Below are positions 31,895-40,704 of a stretch of DNA of 62,311 nucleotides, piece by piece. The notes beneath the pieces are model-generated. The model ran no database searches. It saw only the letters and a list, made by a program, of their open reading frames with translations, and was not told the origin of the DNA. The DNA lies in assembly GCA_900544255.1 (NCBI GenBank), contig UQUM01000011.1, forward strand, positions 1 through 62,311, read 5' to 3'. The DNA comes from an uncultured Sutterella sp. (GTDB taxonomy: Bacteria; Pseudomonadota; Gammaproteobacteria; Burkholderiales; Burkholderiaceae_F). A program made the translations under genes and the position numbers. Position 1 is the stretch's first letter, and each line of letters starts with the position of its first letter.

Positions 31895-33985
31895 ATGACC
31901 AGTTTGTTAGTTGAACTTCAGACCGAAGAACTGCCGCCGAAGGCATTGAAAAAACTGTCCGCCGCTTTTTCCGACGGCGTCGCCTCTCACCTGAAGGCGG
32001 CCCACTTCATGACGGACGAAAGCAACGTGAAGTCTTTTGGAGCCCCCCGCCGTATGGCCGTTCTCATTACGAACGTGCTCGCGAAGTCCCCGGACGAAGC
32101 CTTCCGCCAGAAGTTGGTGCCTGTGAAGGTGGGTATCGGTGCGGACGGTGAGGCGACGCCTGCGCTCGTGAAGAAAATGTCGGCGCTCGGCATTGAATGT
32201 CCGGTAGAGGCTTTGAAGCGCGAAAACGACGGTAAGAACGAGCAGCTTTACTACGAAGGTGTGCGCGCGGGGGTTGAACTCGCCGCGGGTCTTCAGAAGG
32301 CGCTTGAAGCCGCCGTGAAGGCGTTGCCCATTCCGAAGGTGATGAATTATCAGTTGGCCGACGGCGTGACGACGGTGCAGTTCGTGCGTCCGGTGAAGCA
32401 CCTCACCGCGCTTTACGGTGCGGACGTGGTGCCCGTGACGATGTTCGGGCTTGAAGCCGGTCGTACGACGATGGGACATCGCTTCCATACGCATGCTCCC
32501 ATTGAAATTTCGTCTGCGGATGCTTACGAAACCGAAATGAAGGCGGCGAAGGTGATCCCCGATTACGCCGAACGCCGTGCGATTCTCGTCTCTAAACTCG
32601 AAGAGGCCGCAAAGGTCAACAACGGTACGCTCATTGCGCCCGAAGACCTGATCGATGAAACGACGTCGCTCACCGAATGGCCGGTGATTTATGTGTCGGA
32701 ATTCGAAGAGAAGTTCCTCGCGGTGCCGGAAGAATGCCTGATTCTCACTATGCAGACGAATCAGAAGTATTTCCCGATGCGCTCCGCCGACGGCAAGCTC
32801 ATGAATAAGTTCGCCCTCGTCTCTCATATTGAGGCAAAGGACGGCGGCGACGCCATCGTGTCCGGCAACGCCCGTGTGGTGCGCGCCCGTTTGGCGGATG
32901 CGGAATTTTTCTACAAACAGGACTGCAAGGAAACGCTCGAGAGCCGCGTGCCCGGCTTGAAGCATGTCGTGTACCACAACAAACTCGGTACGCAGGCCGA
33001 ACGCATGCTCCGCGTGAAGGTGATTGCCGGTCGCATTGCCGCCGCGATCGGTGCTTCCGTTGAAAAGGCCGAACGTGCGGCGATGCTCGCCAAGGCCGAT
33101 CTCCGTACGCTGATGGTCGGTGAATTCCCCGAACTTCAGGGCATCATGGGTGAATACTATGCCCGCAACGACGGGGAAGCGCCGGAAGTGGCCGTTGCGA
33201 TCCGTGAACACTATCAGCCGCGCTTTGCGGGCGATGCCCTGCCGTCCTGCCCCGAAGCGGTGGCCGTGGCTTTGGCCGACAAGATCGAAACGCTCGTCGG
33301 AATGTTCGGCATCGGACAGCTGCCGACCGGCGAAAAGGATCCGTTCGCTCTGCGCCGCCACGCTTTGGGCGTGCTGCGCATGCTGATCGAAAAGGAACTG
33401 CCGGTGTCCTTGGATGCGCTCGTCGCCGCCGGTTTCGAAGTGGAACAGACGGTGCCCGGCGTGAAGGACGCGTCCGCTGAACTTCTGAACTTCTTCTTTG
33501 ATCGTTTGCGCGTGATGATGCGTGAGGCGGGGTATTCCGCTCAGGAAGTGGAAGCCGTTCTCGTGAAACGCTGCATGAAACTTGCGGACATCAAGGCGCG
33601 TCTTGCGGCCGTGAAGAGCTTTACGGAGCTCCCGGAAGCCGAAAGCCTGACGGCCGCCAATAAGCGTATCGGCAACATCCTCAAGAAGATTGAAGGCGAG
33701 AAGCCCACGGAAGTGAAGCCCGAGCTCTTCACGGAACCGGCGGAAAAGGCGCTTTACGAAGCCCTCGGCAATCACGAGCCGATTGCGGACGCGCTTTATG
33801 AAAAGGGCGAATTCAGCGCCATGCTGGGTTCTCTCACGCCGCTGAAGACGCCGGTGGATACGTTCTTTGCGGACGTGATGGTGAACGCAGAAGATCCGGC
33901 GGTGCGCGCCAATCGTCAGGCGCTTCTGATGAAGCTCTACAATCTGATGAACCGCGTGGCCGAACTTTCGGCTCTGGCGCACTGA
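31895..33985 (+). CDS. glyS: Glycyl-tRNA synthetase beta subunit
   Basis: tRNA-binding subunit of GlyRS. 696 residues. It begins LLVELQTEELPPKALKKLS, as usual for GlyS, with KDPFALRRHALGVLR in the HD-like middle and a DALR-type anticodon-binding domain at the end (VMVNAEDPAVRANRQALL). It is 39 bp after glyQ. Confidence 0.97.
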   Translation: MTSLLVELQTEELPPKALKKLSAAFSDGVASHLKAAHFMTDESNVKSFGAPRRMAVLITNVLAKSPDEAFRQKLVPVKVGIGADGEATPALVKKMSALGIECPVEALKRENDGKNEQLYYEGVRAGVELAAGLQKALEAAVKALPIPKVMNYQLADGVTTVQFVRPVKHLTALYGADVVPVTMFGLEAGRTTMGHRFHTHAPIEISSADAYETEMKAAKVIPDYAERRAILVSKLEEAAKVNNGTLIAPEDLIDETTSLTEWPVIYVSEFEEKFLAVPEECLILTMQTNQKYFPMRSADGKLMNKFALVSHIEAKDGGDAIVSGNARVVRARLADAEFFYKQDCKETLESRVPGLKHVVYHNKLGTQAERMLRVKVIAGRIAAAIGASVEKAERAAMLAKADLRTLMVGEFPELQGIMGEYYARNDGEAPEVAVAIREHYQPRFAGDALPSCPEAVAVALADKIETLVGMFGIGQLPTGEKDPFALRRHALGVLRMLIEKELPVSLDALVAAGFEVEQTVPGVKDASAELLNFFFDRLRVMMREAGYSAQEVEAVLVKRCMKLADIKARLAAVKSFTELPEAESLTAANKRIGNILKKIEGEKPTEVKPELFTEPAEKALYEALGNHEPIADALYEKGEFSAMLGSLTPLKTPVDTFFADVMVNAEDPAVRANRQALLMKLYNLMNRVAELSALAH

Positions 33986-33990
33986 GCGTC

Positions 33991-34722
33991 ATGCGCACGT
34001 TAAGAGGATGGCTTTTTTACGCAGCCTTTGCCGTGACGATGGTGCCCGTCGCGCTCGTCATCCTCTTGACTGCGCCGGTGAAAGACGCCGCTTGGCGTTA
34101 TGACGCCGTCGTCCGTCCCTGGTTGGGCTTCGTCATGAAGTTGCTCAAATTTTTTTGCGGCATCACGTACGAAGTCACCGGGGCGGAAAACATTCCTCAG
34201 GACGGCCGTGCGGTCGTCGTCTTAAGTAAGCACTCTTCGGCGTGGGAAACGCTTTTTCTGCCCTATTTCGTACCTCACCGCATGGGGTTCGTCTACAAAG
34301 AGTCGCTGCACCGCATTCCTTTTTTCGGTTGGGCACTGAAGTCCATGGGCATGATCGCCATCAATCGGCAGAAAGGCGTATCGGCGTACGCATCCTTTTT
34401 GCGCCGCGGTCGAGAATTTCTGAAGTCCGGTTGGTGGGTGATCCTGTTTCCGGAAGGTACTCGCGTGGCCTGGAAGACGCAAAAGCCCTATAAAACCGGA
34501 GGCGCGCGGTTTGCCGTCGCTACAGGGGGCTGGGTGCTGCCGGTGGCGCACGACGCCGGGCGTCTCTGGCCGAGAAATACCGTTGCCAAGACGCCGGGCG
34601 TCATTCATGTAGTGTTCGGTCCGCTCATTAAAACGGAAGGCGAGACCTTTCAGACGATTCACCAGGCGACGCAGTCCTGGATCGAGAGGGAGGTCGCCCG
34701 GATGGTTGAGGCGGACGCATGA
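33991..34722 (+). CDS. plsC: 1-acyl-sn-glycerol-3-phosphate acyltransferase
   Basis: Membrane enzyme that converts lysophosphatidic to phosphatidic acid. 243 residues with one or two N-terminal hydrophobic segments. The catalytic box is SKHSSAWETLFLPYF, H-X4-E instead of the common H-X4-D, a form I associate with betaproteobacterial PlsC. The second box is ILFPEGTRVAWKT. It starts 5 bp after glyS, and its stop overlaps the next gene (ATGA). Confidence 0.92.
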   Translation: MRTLRGWLFYAAFAVTMVPVALVILLTAPVKDAAWRYDAVVRPWLGFVMKLLKFFCGITYEVTGAENIPQDGRAVVVLSKHSSAWETLFLPYFVPHRMGFVYKESLHRIPFFGWALKSMGMIAINRQKGVSAYASFLRRGREFLKSGWWVILFPEGTRVAWKTQKPYKTGGARFAVATGGWVLPVAHDAGRLWPRNTVAKTPGVIHVVFGPLIKTEGETFQTIHQATQSWIEREVARMVEADA

Positions 34723-35456
34723 CGCGCATGGTGCCCGTCAGTATTGAAAACCGTACCGTGTCGGTTCCCGATGCGGTATTTTCATATCGGCTGTATCGTG
34801 AAAACCGACGGACATTGGTATTGCGGTTGGGGGAAGCGGGGCTCGAAGCGCATGCGCCTCTCAGCGTGCCGACGGTCGAGGTGGAAGCGTTTTTAGCGGA
34901 AAAACGGCAGTGGATTCAAAAGCATCTCACGCGGCAGGAAGAAGCGCAATCTTGGGCCGAAGGTTTTCAATTTCGTCACGGCGGGCGCTTCATATACCGG
35001 GGAGACGTTACGGGGCTTCTTTTGGGGGCGGCGAAAACGACGCTCGTCGAAAGAGGCGGGTATCCGGTTTTGTACGCAGCCTTGAGAGAAGACGCATCCG
35101 AAATTCGGGTGCGCGGTTTCCTGCGGGGGTGGCTCGCGGCGCAGGCCGCAAAAACTTACCCGGGGCGCGTGGCGTTGCTCGCACAAAAGACGGGGGTTGC
35201 GCCGTCGGCGGTGCATTTGACGGACGCCGTCTCTTTTTGGGGGCAGTGCGACAGTCGGGGCGTCATCAAATTATCCTGGCGTTTGATGCTCTTTGACGAA
35301 GCGGTGAGTGACTACGTCATTGCGCATGAATTGGCGCACCTCGTTCATATGGATCATTCGCCTCGGTTTTGGGCCTTGGTGGCCCGCGTTGATCCCGGTT
35401 ACAAAAAACACGAAGCGCAGTTGAAAAGCATTCGCATTCGCGAAATTCCTCTTTGA
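34719..35456 (+). CDS. YgjP-like M48-type metal-dependent hydrolase
   Basis: 245-residue protein of the DUF45/YgjP family. The zinc site H-E-X2-H is in VIAHELAHLVHMDHSPRFW. WGQCDSRGVIKLSWRLMLF precedes it, as in other members. A role as a metallopeptidase or hydrolase is assumed from the motif, and the substrate is unknown. It is translationally coupled to plsC and is the last gene before the mraZ promoter region. Confidence 0.9.
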   Translation: MTRMVPVSIENRTVSVPDAVFSYRLYRENRRTLVLRLGEAGLEAHAPLSVPTVEVEAFLAEKRQWIQKHLTRQEEAQSWAEGFQFRHGGRFIYRGDVTGLLLGAAKTTLVERGGYPVLYAALREDASEIRVRGFLRGWLAAQAAKTYPGRVALLAQKTGVAPSAVHLTDAVSFWGQCDSRGVIKLSWRLMLFDEAVSDYVIAHELAHLVHMDHSPRFWALVARVDPGYKKHEAQLKSIRIREIPL

Positions 35457-35530
35457 CGGCGATTAAGAAAACCTCTGCTCTTCCTAAGAAAGTCTCTCAG
35501 ACATTGGGTACTTCGCCTTACGCGCTGTGC

Positions 35531-35570
35531 TAAAGTGTGGTGTGTCAAAAAGTGGGAAAAAGTGGGGCGC
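35531..35570 (+). promoter_or_regulatory. MraZ operator repeats
   Basis: Four GTG-containing units at exact or near 10-bp spacing (GTG at 35535, 35542, 35552, 35562); the last two are AGTGGGAAAA and AGTGGGGCGC. MraZ is known to bind direct GTG(T/G)G repeats with a 10-bp period before its own gene. The block is about 75 bp before the mraZ GTG. Confidence 0.82.
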
Positions 35571-35643
35571 CGATCAAGTGCACAGGATCGACGTTTCATT
35601 TTCCGCTTTCTTTCAATGGTCAACGTGCTGGCAGGGGCACTGA

Positions 35644-36069
35644 GTGTTTCAGGGTACATCGCTTTTGACGCTGGACGCCAAAGGGCGCATGACGATACCG
35701 ACGAGGCATCGTGAGGCGCTCAAAGAGGCGTGTGCGCTCGAGGTGACGCTCACGCGTCATCCCGACGGTTGCGTGCTTTTGTACCCGCGCCCTGTGTGGT
35801 TGGAACGCCGTAAAGCCCTGTCGCAGCTTCCTTTTTCGGCCCGCGCCCTGCAGCGCATCGTCATGGGAAGCGCCGTTGACCTCAACGTGGATGCCGCCGG
35901 CCGACTTCTGATTCCTGCTGAGCTGCGTGCTTTTTGTTCCCTGGAGAAAGACGTGGCGTTGGTCGGTATGGGCGAACACTTCGAGCTGTGGAATGCCGAG
36001 AAGCTGCGGGCGCAGGAAGAAGCTGCGCTTGAAGGACTCGCCGCCGCAGCCGCTGATTTTCATTTCTGA
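35644..36069 (+). CDS. mraZ: Transcriptional regulator MraZ
   Basis: 141-residue protein with two AbrB-like SpoVT/MraZ folds (LDAKGRMTIPTRHREAL and VDAAGRLLIPAELRAF). It represses the division and cell-wall cluster from the operator repeats just upstream. It starts at GTG, followed by FQGTSLLTLDAKGR, the canonical MraZ beginning. rsmH follows after 12 bp. Confidence 0.96.
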   Translation: MFQGTSLLTLDAKGRMTIPTRHREALKEACALEVTLTRHPDGCVLLYPRPVWLERRKALSQLPFSARALQRIVMGSAVDLNVDAAGRLLIPAELRAFCSLEKDVALVGMGEHFELWNAEKLRAQEEAALEGLAAAAADFHF

Positions 36070-36081
36070 CGGAGGACGCCC

Positions 36082-37065
36082 ATGATTTCAACCACGACTT
36101 CCGCGGAATTCATTCATAAGTCCGTCTTGGGGGAAGAAGCCCCCGAAGCGCTCGTGACGGATCCCGACGGGCTCTACGTCGACGCGACGTTCGGGCGCGG
36201 CGGACACACCCGTCGTATCTTGGCAAAACTAAGTCCGAAGGGGCGCGTCATTGCGTTTGACCGGGATCCCGAAGCGGTGGAGGCTGCGGCGGTGCTGACG
36301 GATCCGCGCTTTATGATCATTCATGCCCCGTTTTCCCGTATGGCCGAAGAACTCGCAGCGCGCGGAATTTCCCGGGTGACGGGCGTCTTGATGGACATCG
36401 GCGTGAGCAGTCCGCAGATTGATGACGCCGAACGCGGGTTTTCGTTTCGCATGGACGGGCCCCTTGATATGCGTATGGATACGGACTCCGGCATAACGGC
36501 CGCCGAGTGGCTTGAAAAAGCCGGAGTATCGGAAATCGAACGGGTGCTGAAGGTTTATGGGGAAGAGCGGTTTGCGGGGCGTATTGCCCGTGCGCTTGTT
36601 TCCCGTCGTGCCGAAAAGCCCTTTTTGAGGACGGCGGATCTCGCGCAGGCTATTGCCGCCGCGGTTCCTCGGTCAGCGAGTGACCCGAAGCAGCATCCGG
36701 CGACCCGCAGTTTTCAGGCGATCCGCATTTTCATCAACGGGGAACTGGATGAACTGAAGGCGGCACTTTCCGCGGCCGGTGCGCTTTTGGCGCCGGCAGG
36801 AAAATTGGCGGTCATCAGTTTCCATTCCTTGGAAGACCGCATCGTCAAACATTTCTTGGAGGCGGGAGCGCATCCGGAGCGGCTGATTGACAGCCGTATC
36901 GTTCTCGCAGCCCGGGAAATGCCGGCGCCTTGGTGGAAGGACGTGGAACGCGTGAAGCCGGGAAAGTCGGAGTGCGACGTCAATCCCCGCGCAAGAAGCG
37001 CCGTGATGCGGGTAGCCGTGCGCACGGATCGCGTGTGGGATGAGAGCGCTGGAGGCGTGCCGTGA
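36082..37065 (+). CDS. rsmH: 16S rRNA (cytosine1402-N4)-methyltransferase
   Basis: SAM-dependent methyltransferase (MraW). 327 residues. It has HKSVLGEEAPEAL, DATFGRGGHTRRIL (SAM motif I), LMDIGVSSPQIDDAERGFSF and KLAVISFHSLEDRIVKHF. GGAGG lies 6 bases before the ATG. Its stop overlaps the ftsL GTG. Confidence 0.97.
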   Translation: MISTTTSAEFIHKSVLGEEAPEALVTDPDGLYVDATFGRGGHTRRILAKLSPKGRVIAFDRDPEAVEAAAVLTDPRFMIIHAPFSRMAEELAARGISRVTGVLMDIGVSSPQIDDAERGFSFRMDGPLDMRMDTDSGITAAEWLEKAGVSEIERVLKVYGEERFAGRIARALVSRRAEKPFLRTADLAQAIAAAVPRSASDPKQHPATRSFQAIRIFINGELDELKAALSAAGALLAPAGKLAVISFHSLEDRIVKHFLEAGAHPERLIDSRIVLAAREMPAPWWKDVERVKPGKSECDVNPRARSAVMRVAVRTDRVWDESAGGVP

Positions 37066-37397
37066 GGTTTTCGCTGAGCCGCCTGTCCGAACCGCTCATC
37101 CTCTTTATCGGGGGAGTGTCGGTCGTCGTGCTCTGGGTGAGCGCCTGTTCGCTCGTCTGGACACAGTACCGCGTGCGTCTCCTGTTTGCAGAAATCGAAC
37201 GCGCGGGGGATATGTCGCGTCGGCTGTCGGATGATTCGAGTCAATTGTCGCTGGATCTGAGCCGTGCAGCGCTTCCCGCGGCCGTGAATGCTCGGGCGCG
37301 GCAGTTGGGGTACGCCCCGGCGGAACTTTCGGACACGGTGTTGGTCGAAGTCGCGCCTGAAGAACTGACGCAGCAGCATTTGGAGGTGCATAAATGA
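37062..37397 (+). CDS. ftsL: Cell division protein FtsL
   Basis: 111-residue bitopic membrane protein: a short cytosolic start, one membrane helix (LILFIGGVSVVVLWVSACSL), then a leucine-rich periplasmic coiled coil. It forms the FtsQLB complex with FtsQ (49509) and FtsB (not in the window). Identification relies largely on position between rsmH and ftsI, the size and the topology, since FtsL varies strongly. GTG start overlapping rsmH. Confidence 0.9.
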   Translation: MRFSLSRLSEPLILFIGGVSVVVLWVSACSLVWTQYRVRLLFAEIERAGDMSRRLSDDSSQLSLDLSRAALPAAVNARARQLGYAPAELSDTVLVEVAPEELTQQHLEVHK

Positions 37398-39205
37398 TGC
37401 CTCAGTGTTTGCGTCGCTGGCTGCACCGCGCTGCTTTGCTGTGGCGGGAAGACGCCTCCCCCAAAAAGAGTCACCCCAACGGCGGCGAAGAAGCGATGCT
37501 CGTGGAAACCATTCCGCCGGGCCGCAGCCGCCTGCTCTTCTGTCTCTTTTTCCTCGGTGTGACGGCCGTGGTCGGAAAAGCTTTCTGGTTGCAGTGCGGC
37601 ATTGATACCGAATTTCTGCAGAAGCAGGGGGAAGCCCGCTATGCCCGGACGCTCTCCGTGCCCGCACAGCGCGGACAGATCGTGGATCGCAACGGCGTGG
37701 TGCTTGCGTCCACGATTCCGGCCCGCAGCATTTGGGCGGTGCCCGATGAGGCGCAGGATGCGACGGAAACGCAGATTGCGAATTTGGCGTCGGTGCTCAA
37801 CATGGCGCCTGAAGACATCACGAAGCGGGTGGTCGGTAAAAAGAAGCGCAGTTTCGTCTACATTCGTCGGCAGTTGGATACCGATACGGCTGAACGCGTG
37901 CGTCAGATGCAGATTCCGGGGATTTATATCGGGAACGAAGTACGCCGCAACTACCCGGACGGGGAAATTTCGGCGCATGTCGTCGGCTTCACGGATTCGG
38001 ACAACAACGGTCGGGAAGGGGTGGAACTCGCGGACGACTCACTACTTTCGGGTAAAGCCGGATCCCGCCGCGTCATTCGTGATCGGCTCGGGCGCGTGGT
38101 GGAAGACGTGTGGGTGAAGGAAGCGAGCGCCGGCAACGACGTGGTGCTTTCCATCGACTCTCGACTGCAGTTTATTGCGCACAATGCGTTGAAAGCCGCT
38201 GTAGAGCGGCATGACGCCAAGGCGGGGGCTGTCGTTGTGGCAGACGTTCGTACCGGGGAAATCCTCGCCATGAGCAATTGGCCCACGTACGATCCCAACG
38301 TTCGTAAGTCGTTGCGGTTCGAAAACGTACGCAACCGGGTGTTGACGGATACGTTTGAACCAGGGTCGACGATGAAGCCTTTTGCCGTGGCAAAGGCTCT
38401 TGACTTAGGGATCGTCCGTCCGGATACGCTCGTACAGACGGCGCCCGGAAAACTTACGATCGGCGACAGGACGATCGGCGACACGCACAACTACGGCATG
38501 ATCACTGTAAGTCAAGTGGTAGCGAAATCGTCCAACATCGGTACGAGCAAGATTGCGCTTGAAATGCAGCCGCAGACTTTATGGGATATGTACACGGCTT
38601 TGGGGTTCGGAATTTCACCCAAAGTGGGGTTCCCGGGGGCTGTGGCGGGGCGCTTGAAGCCTGCGGCCACCTGGCGGCCGATTGAACAGGCGACGATTTC
38701 TTATGGGCACGGTGTATCCGTGTCGCTCATGCAGTTGGTGCGCGCTTATACGGCGCTCGCACGAAACGGCGACGTGATTGACCTTACGTTTCGCCGCACG
38801 AACCGCGAAGCTCTGGGTACGCAGGTGTTTCGCCCCGAAGTGGCGCGTCAGATGCGCTCCATGATGATGGGGACGGTGGCCGCGGGCGGTACGGCCCGGC
38901 GCGTGAGTGTGGAAGGCTATACGGTTGCCGGGAAAACCGGGACGGCCAACAAAATTGAAAACGGCGAATACGTCAATAAGTACGTGGCGAGTTTTGTCGG
39001 GATGGCGCCTGCGGGCCAGCCCCGCATCATCGTCGCCGTCATGATCGATGAGCCGACGAGGGGGAGTCACTACGGCGGCACCGTCGCCGGCCCCGTCTTT
39101 AACGAAGTGGCCGCGGGAGCGCTTCGCTTGATCGGTGTGCATCCGGATGATCCGCACGCCGTAAGCGGCACTGGTATTTTTGTGAAGGGAATTCGAAATG
39201 ACTGA
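37394..39205 (+). CDS. ftsI: Peptidoglycan transpeptidase FtsI (PBP3)
   Basis: Septal class B penicillin-binding protein, 603 residues. One membrane helix lies near residues 40-60, after a longer-than-usual cytosolic head. A pedestal domain follows. The transpeptidase motifs are STMK in FEPGSTMKPFAVA, SSN in KSSNIGTSK, and KTG in VAGKTGTANK. Its ATG overlaps the ftsL stop. Confidence 0.96.
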   Translation: MMPQCLRRWLHRAALLWREDASPKKSHPNGGEEAMLVETIPPGRSRLLFCLFFLGVTAVVGKAFWLQCGIDTEFLQKQGEARYARTLSVPAQRGQIVDRNGVVLASTIPARSIWAVPDEAQDATETQIANLASVLNMAPEDITKRVVGKKKRSFVYIRRQLDTDTAERVRQMQIPGIYIGNEVRRNYPDGEISAHVVGFTDSDNNGREGVELADDSLLSGKAGSRRVIRDRLGRVVEDVWVKEASAGNDVVLSIDSRLQFIAHNALKAAVERHDAKAGAVVVADVRTGEILAMSNWPTYDPNVRKSLRFENVRNRVLTDTFEPGSTMKPFAVAKALDLGIVRPDTLVQTAPGKLTIGDRTIGDTHNYGMITVSQVVAKSSNIGTSKIALEMQPQTLWDMYTALGFGISPKVGFPGAVAGRLKPAATWRPIEQATISYGHGVSVSLMQLVRAYTALARNGDVIDLTFRRTNREALGTQVFRPEVARQMRSMMMGTVAAGGTARRVSVEGYTVAGKTGTANKIENGEYVNKYVASFVGMAPAGQPRIIVAVMIDEPTRGSHYGGTVAGPVFNEVAAGALRLIGVHPDDPHAVSGTGIFVKGIRND

Positions 39206-40703
39206 GGCTCAGTGCACGGTTGAGAAAACGGTCGCGTGGCTTAAAACCTGCACAAAACCGGGCGCGGAAATCACGTTGGATTCGCGGGCCGTGAAGCTAG
39301 GGGATGTTTTCGTGGCGTTGAAAGGCGCTAAGACAGACGGTTTGGCGTGGGCGGAAAAAGCGGCGGCGGCCGGTGCTGCCGCCGTCCTCTATGAGCCGAG
39401 GAAAACGACGCCGGTATTGGCGGTGCCGTCGTTGGCGGTGCCGGAACTGCGGCGGCGGTTAGGCCTTATTGCGTCGGCGTTTTACGGTGAGCCCTCCTTC
39501 GGGATGGTCGGGATCGGCATTACGGGCACCAACGGCAAGACGAGCATCAGCCATTGGGTGAGCGCGCTTCTCACCCGTTTGGGGCAGCCGTGCGCGGCGA
39601 TCGGCACGATCGGCACCTTTTTTAAAGGTAACCGGTTTCCGGCGCCTGCGCTGACTACGCCTGATGCGGCAAGTACGCAGACTCTGTTTAAGTCCTTGAA
39701 AACAGCCGGTGCCGAAGCGTTTGCGATTGAAGCGAGTTCCATCGGGCTCGATCAGGGACGATTGTCGGGAACGGTGTTTAAGGCGGCCGTTTTCACGAAT
39801 CTCACGCGGGATCACCTCGATTATCACGGTACGTTTGAAGCTTACGAAGCCGCCAAAGCCCGCCTTTTTGATTGGCCGGGATTGGCGTGCGCCGTTATCA
39901 ACGCCGACGACGCCTGCGGGCGCCGTTTCATTGAGCGTACGGTAAAGCGCGGCGTACGGACGATCGCGTATACCGCATCGGATGAAGCGGCAGCAGGCGC
40001 CCAAATGCTGACGGCCCGGGGCATTCGCCCGACGACTTCCGGAACGGCCTTTACAGCGTTGTGGCAGGGAAAGGAATACGACATTGCGGTTCGGGCGATA
40101 GGACGCTTCAATGTTTTGAACCTTTTAGCGGTAGCCGGGACGGCGCTGAGTTTGGGGTACGAGGCGGCTGAGGTCTTTGCGGCTTTGAGCGAATTGGATC
40201 CCCCGGCGGGCCGTCTGCAGCGCGTGGCCTCTGACGAGGGACCGCTTTGCGTCGTTGACTATGCCCACACGCCCGACGCCTTGGAAAAAGTCCTGACGGC
40301 GTTGAGGGAAACCGCGGAACACCGCGGCGGAAAACTCCGGGTGGTGTTCGGCGCGGGCGGCGACCGGGATCACGGCAAACGCCCGCTCATGGGAGAAACG
40401 GCGTCGCGTTTGGCGGACGTCGTGACCGTTACGAGTGACAACCCGAGAAGTGAAGATCCGCAGTCGATTATCGACATGATTACGGCGGGGTGCAAAGTAG
40501 CTCGGACGCTTGTGACGGAACCGGATCGCCGGCGGGCGATTGAAGCGACGGTGGCGGCGGCCTCTCCCTGCGACGTGGTGCTGGTTGCCGGCAAGGGGCA
40601 TGAGGATTATCAGGAAATTCAGGGGGTGAAGCATCACTTCAGCGACGTGGAAGTGGTGCGGGCCGCATTGGCCGCCCGGAGTGAGAAAGTGAGGATTGGT
40701 TGA
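39198..40703 (+). CDS. murE: UDP-MurNAc-L-Ala-D-Glu:meso-diaminopimelate ligase
   Basis: ATP-dependent Mur ligase adding the third stem residue. 501 residues. The ATP loop is GITGTNGKTSISHW. The sequence SDNPRSEDPQ holds the DNPR motif of enzymes that add meso-diaminopimelate, so the peptidoglycan is of the Gram-negative A1gamma type. It starts 8 bp inside the end of ftsI. Confidence 0.96.
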   Translation: MTEAQCTVEKTVAWLKTCTKPGAEITLDSRAVKLGDVFVALKGAKTDGLAWAEKAAAAGAAAVLYEPRKTTPVLAVPSLAVPELRRRLGLIASAFYGEPSFGMVGIGITGTNGKTSISHWVSALLTRLGQPCAAIGTIGTFFKGNRFPAPALTTPDAASTQTLFKSLKTAGAEAFAIEASSIGLDQGRLSGTVFKAAVFTNLTRDHLDYHGTFEAYEAAKARLFDWPGLACAVINADDACGRRFIERTVKRGVRTIAYTASDEAAAGAQMLTARGIRPTTSGTAFTALWQGKEYDIAVRAIGRFNVLNLLAVAGTALSLGYEAAEVFAALSELDPPAGRLQRVASDEGPLCVVDYAHTPDALEKVLTALRETAEHRGGKLRVVFGAGGDRDHGKRPLMGETASRLADVVTVTSDNPRSEDPQSIIDMITAGCKVARTLVTEPDRRRAIEATVAAASPCDVVLVAGKGHEDYQEIQGVKHHFSDVEVVRAALAARSEKVRIG

Positions 40704-40704
40704 C

